Part shown: positions 1-6,005 of the stretch, in pieces
Layout of the letters: every line of letters begins with the position of its first letter
Numbering within the stretch: the stretch's first letter is position 1
Source of the DNA: Chitinophagaceae bacterium
Lineage (GTDB): Bacteria > Bacteroidota > Bacteroidia > Chitinophagales > Chitinophagaceae
Assembly: GCA_947489175.1 (NCBI GenBank)
Contig: CANLED010000149.1
Location: forward strand, 1 to 6,005
Reading direction: 5' to 3'
Length of the DNA: 6,005 nucleotides
Notes under the pieces: model-generated
Database searches by the model: none
What the model saw: only the letters and a program-made list of their open reading frames with translations
Told to the model about the DNA's origin: nothing
Made by a program: the position numbers and the translations under genes

Positions 1-1502
1 TAAATCATGAGCATTACATAGGGCTTCAAGTCCTCCAAATTTTTATAGGTATTGTCTTTGGGGTTATATGACACCTCCAAAAAAGCATGAAGTGTTTGTT
101 TGTTATAAAGTTTAATGAAACTTTGATTTAAAACGACCTGAGAAAACGAGTAAAATGGATTGATTTTTTTATAGGACATTTTCATTCTTGAAGTAACCAA
201 TGTATCAACCATAAATTCTGCACCATTCGAACCAATCATCATGATTTTTCTTCCTTGTAATCGATCTTCTAATGGCCAAAAATTATAATTGCTTCTTCTG
301 TATTTATAGGTGTTCAAAGAAAAAGAGGTATCACCTGAATAGAACCAATATTTTGATGCTCGTTGGTATGAGTTTGTAAACACAACAGGCAATCCTTTTG
401 ATTCTTTTTTTATTTCTGCAGCCCATGTTTTATTTTGATGAAATTCATCCTTGGGCATAAACTTGAATGGTTTTATGTCCAAGAACATATATAATCGGAT
501 GATGAATACTACTGCCAATGTGTATGGCATTAATCGATATACCCATTTTGTTTTTTGCTGGTTTACACTTAAATATTGGTAAGCCAACACTATCAAAGGA
601 GCAATCAACGGGATTGTCCAGTTTGCCTCTGTTCTACTCTTGAAAGAACTGAGAAAAAACAAAGTATATATGCCAATGATTGACCAATACATGGCTTTTT
701 CTACAGGTGATGATGGCTTGTATTTTAAAGCAGACCAAATAATTAACCACCCTACAAATGGACCTGCAATGAGCAATTGTCCCAATAAAAAATCAGTGGT
801 AAATGATATATTGTAAGGTGGACTAACACGTTCAAATAAGTGATAGTTTATTGAGGGAAATCCATGAATAAATTGCCAAAAAATATGGGGCATGAATAAG
901 GCAACAGATAAAAATATAACTAAGTAAGTGAGTGGTTTCTTGAACAATGAAAGATTAGAAAGCAAGGTAAAAAAGATGATAAGAATCCCATGGTACTTGC
1001 TGTAAAGCAATAGGGATATAACAATTGAAAGAAATATAGCTTCCTTAAAACCATTCTTTTCAACAAAATTTTTATAGGCTATGAAAAATAAAACGGTAAA
1101 AAATAGTAGTGGGATGTCTGGCACTGCCATGATACCTCCAATTTGCAATACTGCTATGTTTAACACGATTGCATAAAACAACAAGAGATCTTTAGGCTTT
1201 GTGAGTTGTTCAATAAAATAAATGGAAGCTGTTCCTAATAGCACGATAAATAACCTTACACCCAATTCTGAAGGGAAGATGAAGTAGCCAAGTTTTACAA
1301 GAACAGCAATCATGGGAGGATGATCGAAATAACCCCAATCTAGAAATTTTGAATATACCCAATAGTATGCTTCATCGTCGAATAATTCTGTACCCCAAGC
1401 TTGAACTAAACCAATTATCAACCAAGCTGAATAGAAAATAATTTGTTTTTTGTTGGTAGACCAACTGGTAATTCTGGTTGTTAAGGGGTTGGTTAAATTC
1501 AT
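1..1502 (-). CDS. GT39/PMT_2-family membrane glycosyltransferase (ArnT-like), C-terminus beyond window
   Basis: Reading the minus strand from the ATG at 1502 gives 500 uninterrupted codons to the window edge. The last two bases (TA) are an incomplete codon, so the stop could lie immediately outside. The protein is highly hydrophobic, with about ten predicted membrane segments. Family signatures are a first-loop acidic motif LFDDEAYYW (residues 40-48), YFDHPP (58-63), a PDIPL motif (128-132) and SKYHG (168-172). These match the PMT_2/GT39 fold, whose members move a sugar from a polyprenyl-phosphate carrier to a lipid, glycan or protein on the outer face of the inner membrane. The acidic residues of the first loop (D42, D43, E44) are the expected catalytic region. 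ATG 1502 is the only ATG before an in-frame TAA about 20 codons upstream. The last roughly 130 residues look soluble and probably form the periplasmic C-terminal domain. The acceptor and the sugar cannot be told from sequence. The neighbours are not glycan genes, so context does not help. Confidence 0.85.
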   Translation of the reverse strand, partial: MNLTNPLTTRITSWSTNKKQIIFYSAWLIIGLVQAWGTELFDDEAYYWVYSKFLDWGYFDHPPMIAVLVKLGYFIFPSELGVRLFIVLLGTASIYFIEQLTKPKDLLLFYAIVLNIAVLQIGGIMAVPDIPLLFFTVLFFIAYKNFVEKNGFKEAIFLSIVISLLLYSKYHGILIIFFTLLSNLSLFKKPLTYLVIFLSVALFMPHIFWQFIHGFPSINYHLFERVSPPYNISFTTDFLLGQLLIAGPFVGWLIIWSALKYKPSSPVEKAMYWSIIGIYTLFFLSSFKSRTEANWTIPLIAPLIVLAYQYLSVNQQKTKWVYRLMPYTLAVVFIIRLYMFLDIKPFKFMPKDEFHQNKTWAAEIKKESKGLPVVFTNSYQRASKYWFYSGDTSFSLNTYKYRRSNYNFWPLEDRLQGRKIMMIGSNGAEFMVDTLVTSRMKMSYKKINPFYSFSQVVLNQSFIKLYNKQTLHAFLEVSYNPKDNTYKNLEDLKPYVMLMI

Positions 1503-1635
1503 GGTATGAATGCTTTTTTTATAACCTGAATAAATTGGGGCGGTTTATTAGTGTTATGCAAGTTAAATATTTACTCAATTAATATGCGCCTAAATTTCCT
1601 TCAAATTATCTCGAAAAGGAAGTTGGGGAACCCAT

Positions 1636-1679
1636 AAAATTCAGTATCCTGGGGTTTAAACCCTAGGTTATTGAATTTT
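1636..1679. repeat. 44-base near-perfect palindrome
   Basis: The arms are 22 bases each, centred on the perfect 12-base core GGGTTTAAACCC at 1652-1663. Outward, CCT pairs with AGG (1648-1650 with 1665-1667) and AAAATTCA pairs with TGAATTTT (1636-1643 with 1672-1679). Only three positions are not Watson-Crick: G/T at 1644/1671 and 1651/1664, and T/T at 1647/1668. It lies in the gap between the glycosyltransferase start and the minus-strand terminator. There is no T-tract beside it on either strand, so it is not a standard intrinsic terminator. It resembles REP/BIME-like palindromic elements, but a single copy cannot prove that. A regulatory or boundary role is equally open. Confidence 0.7.
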
Positions 1680-1687
1680 GATAGCAT

Positions 1688-1718
1688 AAAAAAAGGCTGC
1701 CTCATTACGAGACAGCCT
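1688..1718 (-). terminator. Rho-independent terminator
   Basis: A 10-bp stem (1694-1703 with 1709-1718, one C/A mismatch at 1700/1712) has a 5-base loop. Read on the minus strand it is followed by seven T (plus-strand A run 1688-1694). It sits about 29 bases after the stop codon of the small T9SS-tail ORF at 1747-1881. That is the expected place for the terminator of the gene that once carried this tail. The plus-strand side has no T-run, so it acts in one direction only. Confidence 0.8.
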
Positions 1719-1746
1719 CTTACAATTATCCAAGTTAGAGAAAAGC

Positions 1747-1881
1747 TTATTGCTTAATCAACTTTTTAGTTGTTTTCTTTGAATTACCAACGGCTTCCAC
1801 CATGTAAATACCTGGTCTGTAGTTTGAACCAAACTCAACAGTTGCACCTGATGGTACGTTGCTGTAATGGACTTTTTTCAT
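1747..1881 (-). pseudogene. Orphan T9SS type A C-terminal sorting domain (gene remnant)
   Basis: The minus strand encodes 44 residues from an ATG at 1881 to a TAA at 1747. The middle reads VEFGSNYRPGIYMVEA (residues 15-30) and the protein ends KKLIKQ. This is the conserved C-terminal part of the type A sorting domain (TIGR04183 type) that directs Bacteroidota proteins through the type IX secretion system to the surface or medium. A full domain is about 70-90 residues and follows a large secreted cargo. Here the first strands of the domain and all cargo are missing. There is no signal peptide, so the peptide could not reach the T9SS. A TAA lies directly before the ATG in the same frame, and I found no recognisable upstream domain in the other minus-strand frames. 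A normal terminator follows. The simplest reading is the 3' end of a deleted or rearranged secreted-protein gene. A short expressed ORF is possible but unsupported. Confidence 0.72.
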
Positions 1882-1914
1882 TTAAATGTTTTTATGTTGA
1901 TAAAAAAAATACAC

Positions 1915-1956
1915 CCTAGAAGTCATGATATCTGCAAAATATCAAACAAATCTAGG
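1915..1956. repeat. Nested inverted repeat upstream of the sensor kinase
   Basis: An outer pair CCTAGA/TCTAGG (1915-1920 and 1951-1956) encloses an inner pair GATAT/ATATC (1927-1931 and 1939-1943) with a 7-base loop. The two pairs are nearly concentric. It lies between the headless T9SS ORF and the candidate promoter of the two-component operon, ending 7 bases before the proposed -33 element. It could be an operator or a scar of rearrangement. The arms are short and AT-rich, so chance is a real alternative. Confidence 0.35.
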
Positions 1957-1962
1957 TTGGGC

Positions 1963-1991
1963 TTTGAGTTGGAAGTGGATTAATACAATTG
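1963..1991 (+). promoter_or_regulatory. Candidate Bacteroidota-type promoter for the two-component operon
   Basis: TTTG at 1963-1966 is followed after 17 bases by TACAATTG at 1984-1991. The latter differs at one position from the Bacteroidota -7 consensus TAnnTTTG, and the spacing is near, slightly under, the usual one to the -33 TTTG box. It would place transcription start about 45 bases before the ATG at 2043. Such short motifs occur by chance in AT-rich DNA, so this is a weak call. Confidence 0.3.
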
Positions 1992-2042
1992 TAAAACTAA
2001 TTTAAGTACTGTGGCGTTCAACAAAATGACCACCACATAAAA

Positions 2043-5000
2043 ATGTCTAAAGACACTAAAGCAGACTCACATAATGATGTAACAGGCAAAGTATCATGCT
2101 TTAAACTCAGTAAAATTGCCCAATTGGAATACCTTGCATGTAGATTTATCCATTGCATGAAATCAACTTTTTCAAAAAAAACAGTAGGCTTGTGTGCTTC
2201 ATTCCCAATTGGGATAGTACCATATTGGATTGGTTTCATGTTGTGTGCATTTATTTTTTTGCCATTTGAAATGATGGCGCAAGAAAATCTGTCGACATTC
2301 AAAAGGTTCCTCATAAAACCTTCAGGTTCAGAAAATTATATCAACACCCTTTTAAAAGATTCCAAGGGTTTTTTGTGGCTTGGTACAAACAATGGCTTAT
2401 TTCGTTTTGATGGAAGAGACAATGATGAAATACACATTACAACAGAGGTAAAAACATCAACCCAAGTTAATGAGTTGGCGATTTTCAACAATACCCTTTT
2501 TGTTGCAACGGAACAAGGGGTTGTTCAGATAAATTTGAAATCGTACAAAAATGAAACAGCGTCAAACATCTCCACTATTAACGAGCCCATCATCAACATT
2601 GTTGCAGATCCTGTCATGGGCGTATGGTGGCTTTCAAAAAGTGGATTTCTTTACAAATGGAAAAACGGAATCATTCAAACAATCAAATTGGATGTAGGCC
2701 GGTTTGACAGAAAGGAATCACTGCTGTTCCATGAGGGAAATATTTGGGTTACAACACAACACAAAGGAGCCTATCTTATAGATGCTTCAACAATGAAAAT
2801 AGTTGATTTTATTAGCTTCCCATTGCTAGAAACACAAGAATGGTCGGTAAGGAAAACGGAAAACGATTCCTTATTTCTTGTATCAAATATGGGACTGTTT
2901 CAAGTTTCAAAAAGCAAAAAAGGATTTGAAACAACAAAAATTTCGGATGGTAAATTTTTTGAAATTTTCACGCAAAACAACCTTAAGTTTTCAGTGGTAA
3001 ATGGCAATAAATTAATTTATCACTACGACACAAAGGAATTTAAAAAAAATATCACCATCAACATTGGCGCTGAAAAACCTGAGAATATCAACAAGATAAT
3101 TTTTGACAAAGAGAAAATATTCATTGCTACAACAGATGGTTTCAGCATCCTTGATTTTAAAAAAAACCTATTCGAAAACATTCATTCAACATACGACAAA
3201 ATCAACAATTCATTTGAAGTGCCTAGGGGAATTATTGAGACTGAAAATGAATTCATATTGGCTACGTACAGTGCCCTCCATAAATATCAGAAAGAGGATT
3301 TTAATGCACACAGTTTTCAAAAAAGCGGACTTAACTATGCCATATTAAAAATTCAAGACAACATTTGGCTGACTACGGATGGGGCAGGTCTAAAAAAATG
3401 GAACACAAAAACAAATGAAATAACAACAGCTCTTTCGAACAAAATCAAAGAGCATGCCAACATCAAATGTATTGAATCACTCAATGAAAATACATTGTTG
3501 TTGGGTACAGATGAGCATCTTTTTCAATACAACATAACAACAGATGCTTGCAAGGCAATTGATGTTCAACACAACAGTTGGAAAAAAGACAACGTAAATA
3601 TCTACCAGATCAAAGCCGTGAACAATCACCAATTTTATTTGGCAACCGCATTTGGTGTGTTGTTGACAGACGAAGATGGAAAACTGTATGCGGATTATGG
3701 GAAAAATTTACCAAGTGCACTGGACAAACAGACCTATTCGATTTGGGTATCAAACGATCATACAATTTGGGCAGGTACAGGAAATGGTGTGTATCATTTT
3801 TCAGAGAATGGAAAGATCATCAATCACTTAACTACAAAAAGTGGTCTGACTGGCAACAGGGTTGCATCAATGACAGTCGACAAAAATAACCATTTGTGGG
3901 TGGCCACTTTCACAGGATTGTCTGCCATCAATTTAAATACCCTAGAGATAAAAAACTTCACAAAAGAAGAGGGTTTGCCAGACAATGAATTCAACCACAG
4001 CTCTTCCCTACTTACTTCTAGTGGAGACATGATATTGGGTACCATGAATGGCTTCATAAAATTCGATCCGAAAAAACTTGCACAAAAAACAAGCACTGTA
4101 CCATCCTTAAATATCAGTAAAATCGATGTTGGAAATTCAAAGGAAGAAAAAAAAATATTGAATGTAGCAGGACAAATAAATGATCCAATCTTTGTTGAAA
4201 AAAAATTTAATTATGTCAGGATCCACTTGTTTCTCGACCCGTTGGACATCATGCAAAAAACATTGTATGAATACAAGGTAGTTGGAATTCATCCTGAGTG
4301 GATTAGAATGGGGAATAGCCCGATTGTTTATTTAGACAACTATAAAAAAGGAAAGTATAATTTGCAGATTAGAGCGATTACAGGACAAGGAAGCAAGAAT
4401 ATTGTAACAAAATCCATCAGTTTTGTGGTTGATGAATATTTTTATGAAACATCATGGTTCTATGTAGTGATATTCATCTCATTTTTTGTGCTGATTCTTT
4501 TGTATCTACTGCTGTATAACAGGCGAAACAAAAACATTACAGCAATAAGGCAACACATTGCACAAGATTTACACGACGAGGTTGGCGCATATCTTACAGG
4601 CATCAACATGAACATCCAATTGATGCAGCAAAAAAAGGGGAAAGAGGAAGAGCAGATTCAAACCATACAAACGCTTGGACAAAAAGCATTGATGTCGCTA
4701 AGAGATTCATTGTGGAGCTTGGATATTAAATCAGACAACGGGCTTCAATTCTGGGACAGGGTAAAGACCATTGCATCAGAGAGTTACGGACCATTAGAGA
4801 TACCATATAACATCAGTGGGATTGATGACATGGGAAAAATTTATTTGAGTATGCTTGAAAAAAATTACTTGTTGTATATTATCAAAGAATGCATTACTAA
4901 TAGCCTAAAATATGGCGATAGAAAATCGGTAAATTTGAGTTGGGAATTTAAAAACAATACACATCAAATTATCATCAGCAATGGGATTGGAGAAGTTAGC

Positions 5001-5129
5001 AAGAACAATCAAATTGGACAAGGGAAATACAATATCAATTCACGGATGAAAAAAATTGGAGGAGAAGCATCTTTTTTCAAACGAGAGAATCAATACACAG
5101 TTGAACTAACATTAAATTTTTTAAAATGA
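2043..5129 (+). CDS. Two-component sensor histidine kinase, double Reg_prop propeller, Y_Y_Y and HisKA_3
   Basis: The 1028-residue product is a membrane sensor kinase. A hydrophobic segment at about 54-75, ending MMAQ, acts as signal peptide or anchor. Fourteen propeller blades follow. The clearest are DSKGFLWLGTNNGLFRFDG (106-124), DNIWLTTDGAGLKKWN (439-454), NDHTIWAGTGNGVYHFS (571-587) and KNNHLWVATFTGLSAIN (614-630), and the last ends near 676. Fourteen would form two seven-bladed propellers. A Y_Y_Y domain spans about 720-797 (YEYKVVGIHPEW at 742-753) and one transmembrane helix spans about 804-825. The HisKA_3 helix carries QDLHDEVG (841-848) with H844 as phosphate acceptor. The ATPase N-box is E949, N953 and K956, and a G2-like GQG lies at 992-994. 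The G1 box reads SNGIG (979-983), with Ser where DxGxG kinases have Asp. The ATG at 2043 is the longest start, preceded by ATAAAA. M39 (2157) may be the true start, because residues 1-38 precede the signal sequence and look foreign. The stop overlaps the regulator's ATG. The ligand is unknown; sensors of this design often watch glycans or their breakdown products. Confidence 0.92.
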   Translation: MSKDTKADSHNDVTGKVSCFKLSKIAQLEYLACRFIHCMKSTFSKKTVGLCASFPIGIVPYWIGFMLCAFIFLPFEMMAQENLSTFKRFLIKPSGSENYINTLLKDSKGFLWLGTNNGLFRFDGRDNDEIHITTEVKTSTQVNELAIFNNTLFVATEQGVVQINLKSYKNETASNISTINEPIINIVADPVMGVWWLSKSGFLYKWKNGIIQTIKLDVGRFDRKESLLFHEGNIWVTTQHKGAYLIDASTMKIVDFISFPLLETQEWSVRKTENDSLFLVSNMGLFQVSKSKKGFETTKISDGKFFEIFTQNNLKFSVVNGNKLIYHYDTKEFKKNITINIGAEKPENINKIIFDKEKIFIATTDGFSILDFKKNLFENIHSTYDKINNSFEVPRGIIETENEFILATYSALHKYQKEDFNAHSFQKSGLNYAILKIQDNIWLTTDGAGLKKWNTKTNEITTALSNKIKEHANIKCIESLNENTLLLGTDEHLFQYNITTDACKAIDVQHNSWKKDNVNIYQIKAVNNHQFYLATAFGVLLTDEDGKLYADYGKNLPSALDKQTYSIWVSNDHTIWAGTGNGVYHFSENGKIINHLTTKSGLTGNRVASMTVDKNNHLWVATFTGLSAINLNTLEIKNFTKEEGLPDNEFNHSSSLLTSSGDMILGTMNGFIKFDPKKLAQKTSTVPSLNISKIDVGNSKEEKKILNVAGQINDPIFVEKKFNYVRIHLFLDPLDIMQKTLYEYKVVGIHPEWIRMGNSPIVYLDNYKKGKYNLQIRAITGQGSKNIVTKSISFVVDEYFYETSWFYVVIFISFFVLILLYLLLYNRRNKNITAIRQHIAQDLHDEVGAYLTGINMNIQLMQQKKGKEEEQIQTIQTLGQKALMSLRDSLWSLDIKSDNGLQFWDRVKTIASESYGPLEIPYNISGIDDMGKIYLSMLEKNYLLYIIKECITNSLKYGDRKSVNLSWEFKNNTHQIIISNGIGEVSKNNQIGQGKYNINSRMKKIGGEASFFKRENQYTVELTLNFLK

Positions 5130-5758
5130 TACAATTAGGCATCATAGAAGACAACTTTCAAATCACAGAATCTCTGGTTCAGTTTTTCAGTGATGATTCA
5201 GAAATAAAGATTATTGGAACAGCAGACTATGCTGAAAAATTCATGAATATGGAAGGATCAATTCCAGATGTAATTTTATTGGACCTATCATTGCCGTATA
5301 AAAACGGGATGGAATGCATAGAGGAGCTGTGTGAAAAATACAAGGGTGTTAACATCATCATCCATTCAGTATCTGCAGACTATGATAGCATATTCAAATG
5401 CTTGTGCAGTGGGGCACACAGCTATCTAACGAAGGGAGAGTCTTTGTTAAAAATACGCGAAACGATCATATCTACACATGCAGGCGGATCGCAAATGAGT
5501 GTTGAAATAGCCAGAAAAGTGATTGATTATTTCAACAAAAAAACGAGTAAGTCCAAACACCAAGAAGACGAGCTGCTGAACAGCAGAGAAGCTGATGTGG
5601 TAAATCAAATCATTGAAGGGAAAAGCTATAAAATGGTGGCTGATGAATTAGGGATTTCTTTGAATACAGTGAGATCACACATCAAGACAATCTATAAAAA
5701 GCTTAAGATCAACAGTAATGTTGAGTTAGCGAAGCTTTATCACAAGAAGGAGTTTTGA
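5126..5758 (+). CDS. NarL/FixJ-family response regulator (REC + LuxR HTH)
   Basis: This 210-residue protein is the DNA-binding partner of the kinase just upstream. The receiver domain spans about 1-125: acidic pair E8/D9, phosphate-accepting D53 in LLDLSLP (51-57), switch residue S81 in IIHSVSAD (78-85), and conserved K103 in YLTKGES (100-106). A linker containing KKTSKSKHQ leads to the LuxR-type HTH at about 150-207. Its parts are NSREADVV (152-159), EGKSYKMVADELGIS (164-178) and the recognition helix NTVRSHIKTIYKKL (180-193). All key receiver residues are present, so it should be phosphorylated normally. Length and domain order are standard for the family. The start ATG overlaps the kinase stop (ATGA), so translation is probably coupled and the pair made together. 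No upstream Shine-Dalgarno is evident. Targets cannot be inferred, since no other plus-strand gene follows in the window. Confidence 0.93.
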   Translation: MIQLGIIEDNFQITESLVQFFSDDSEIKIIGTADYAEKFMNMEGSIPDVILLDLSLPYKNGMECIEELCEKYKGVNIIIHSVSADYDSIFKCLCSGAHSYLTKGESLLKIRETIISTHAGGSQMSVEIARKVIDYFNKKTSKSKHQEDELLNSREADVVNQIIEGKSYKMVADELGISLNTVRSHIKTIYKKLKINSNVELAKLYHKKEF

Positions 5759-5766
5759 GGGGTGGG

Positions 5767-5809
5767 CCTTCGCTCAGATGAGTTCCTTCGCTCCGCTTAT
5801 AATGACGTC
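5767..5809 (-). repeat. Dispersed-type intergenic repeat (GTCATT...GAGCGAAGG)
   Basis: On the minus strand this starts GACGTCATTATAAGCGGAG, and the 9-mer GAGCGAAGG occurs twice (plus-strand CCTTCGCTC at 5767-5775 and 5785-5793). It resembles the widespread GTCATT...GAGCGAAGC-GGAATC class of intergenic repeats seen scattered in many bacterial genomes. It begins 8 bases after the regulator's stop and is visibly richer in G+C than the DNA around it. No T-tract follows, so it is not a clear terminator. Family membership is from memory and needs copies elsewhere in the genome. Confidence 0.5.
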
Positions 5810-5876
5810 TTTGTAATTCATTGAAAATCAATTTGTTAAAATGCAGGTTTCCCCCACAAAGACTCCCCTCCTGGAC

Positions 5877-6005
5877 CTATCGTGTGGACACATTTCTCAT
5901 TAGTTCCCATCCTTGATAAGCAGCCTTAAAGTGTTTGATTCCTAACCATAGTGTTGTGATTCCGGGTTTTCTTTTGCTTTCATACCCCTTCCATCCACCA
6001 AGTCT
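5877..6005 (-). CDS. IS4-like transposase, C-terminal 43 codons (5' part outside window)
   Basis: The minus strand is open from the window edge to a TAG at 5877-5879. The readable end contains RLGGWKGYESKRKPGITTLW and then LGIKHFKAAYQGWELMRNV. The pattern LGG(W/F)..., PGITTLW and an aromatic-rich helix is the C-terminal tail of IS4/IS50-type DDE transposases, as in the Tn5 transposase end. The catalytic DDE residues would lie outside the window, so activity cannot be judged. The gene faces the two-component operon tail-to-tail. The outer end of the insertion sequence should fall in 5807-5876, which has no gene. I could not identify its terminal inverted repeat or a target duplication because the other end is missing. 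Confidence 0.72.
   Translation of the reverse strand, partial: RLGGWKGYESKRKPGITTLWLGIKHFKAAYQGWELMRNVSTR

Noticed and set aside
1503..1640. Promoter for the minus-strand glycosyltransferase
   Set aside because: Only fragments resembling TAnnTTTG, each one base short, were seen without a well-spaced TTTG box, so no site can be assigned.
2018..2314. Minus-strand open frame of 98 codons opposite the kinase 5' end
   Set aside because: It resembles no family I recognise, has no supporting start signal and overlaps the signal-peptide coding region of the kinase. It is kept only as a note in the N-terminus finding.
3103..3348. Plus-strand frame of 81 codons in another phase
   Set aside because: It is a shadow of the kinase gene. 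The kinase frame here shows propeller motifs such as IFIATTDGFSILD.
3578..3889. Plus-strand frame of 103 codons in another phase
   Set aside because: It is a shadow of the kinase gene, with low-complexity R/K/W composition and no motif.
3824..4096. Minus-strand open frame of 90 codons
   Set aside because: It lies wholly inside strongly supported propeller coding sequence on the plus strand and has no recognisable motif.
5759..5876. Intrinsic terminator for the two-component operon
   Set aside because: I found no GC-rich stem followed by a T-run on the plus strand. The only hairpin seen (5820-5832) is short and AT-rich.
1..6005. CRISPR array, tRNA, rRNA or riboswitch
   Set aside because: No regularly spaced direct repeats, no tRNA-like cloverleaf and no rRNA-like or riboswitch-like segment were seen on either strand.

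Overview
The window looks like an AT-rich chromosome segment from a member of the Bacteroidota. Three features point there: a type IX secretion (T9SS) C-terminal sorting sequence, a sensor kinase built from Reg_prop propeller repeats plus a Y_Y_Y domain, and start codons preceded by A-rich stretches rather than clear Shine-Dalgarno sites. I cannot place it below phylum; Chitinophagales- or Sphingobacteriales-like is a guess.

Layout from left to right. (1) Positions 1-1502, minus strand: a multi-pass membrane glycosyltransferase of the GT39/PMT_2 (ArnT-like) type, cut by the window edge at its C-terminus. (2) Positions 1503-2042: a 540-base stretch without an intact ordinary gene. It holds a 44-base near-perfect palindrome, an intrinsic terminator for the minus strand, a 44-codon minus-strand ORF that is a headless T9SS sorting domain, a nested inverted repeat, and a weak candidate promoter for the next gene. 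(3) Positions 2043-5758, plus strand: a two-gene operon with a 4-base ATGA overlap. It encodes a very large periplasmic-propeller sensor histidine kinase (HisKA_3 class) and a NarL/FixJ-type REC-LuxR response regulator. (4) Positions 5759-6005: a short GC-richer dispersed-type repeat directly after the operon, then the C-terminal 43 codons of an IS4-like transposase on the minus strand, running off the window.

The functional core is the two-component pair. Fourteen propeller blades, which would make two seven-bladed propellers, and a Y_Y_Y domain are predicted outside the inner membrane. One transmembrane helix follows, then a cytoplasmic dimerisation/phosphotransfer helix with H844 and an ATPase domain. 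Phosphate should pass to D53 of the regulator, whose LuxR-type HTH would bind DNA. This is the same sensor architecture as the Bacteroides hybrid two-component systems, but with an ordinary separate NarL-type regulator. The stimulus and the target genes cannot be read from this window. The flanks (transposase tail, dispersed repeat, palindrome, sorting-domain remnant) suggest past rearrangement on both sides of the operon. I found no convincing sign of a wholly new system. The points most worth a second look are the unusual kinase ATP-binding box, the questionable N-terminus of the kinase, the orphan T9SS tail and the large palindrome.
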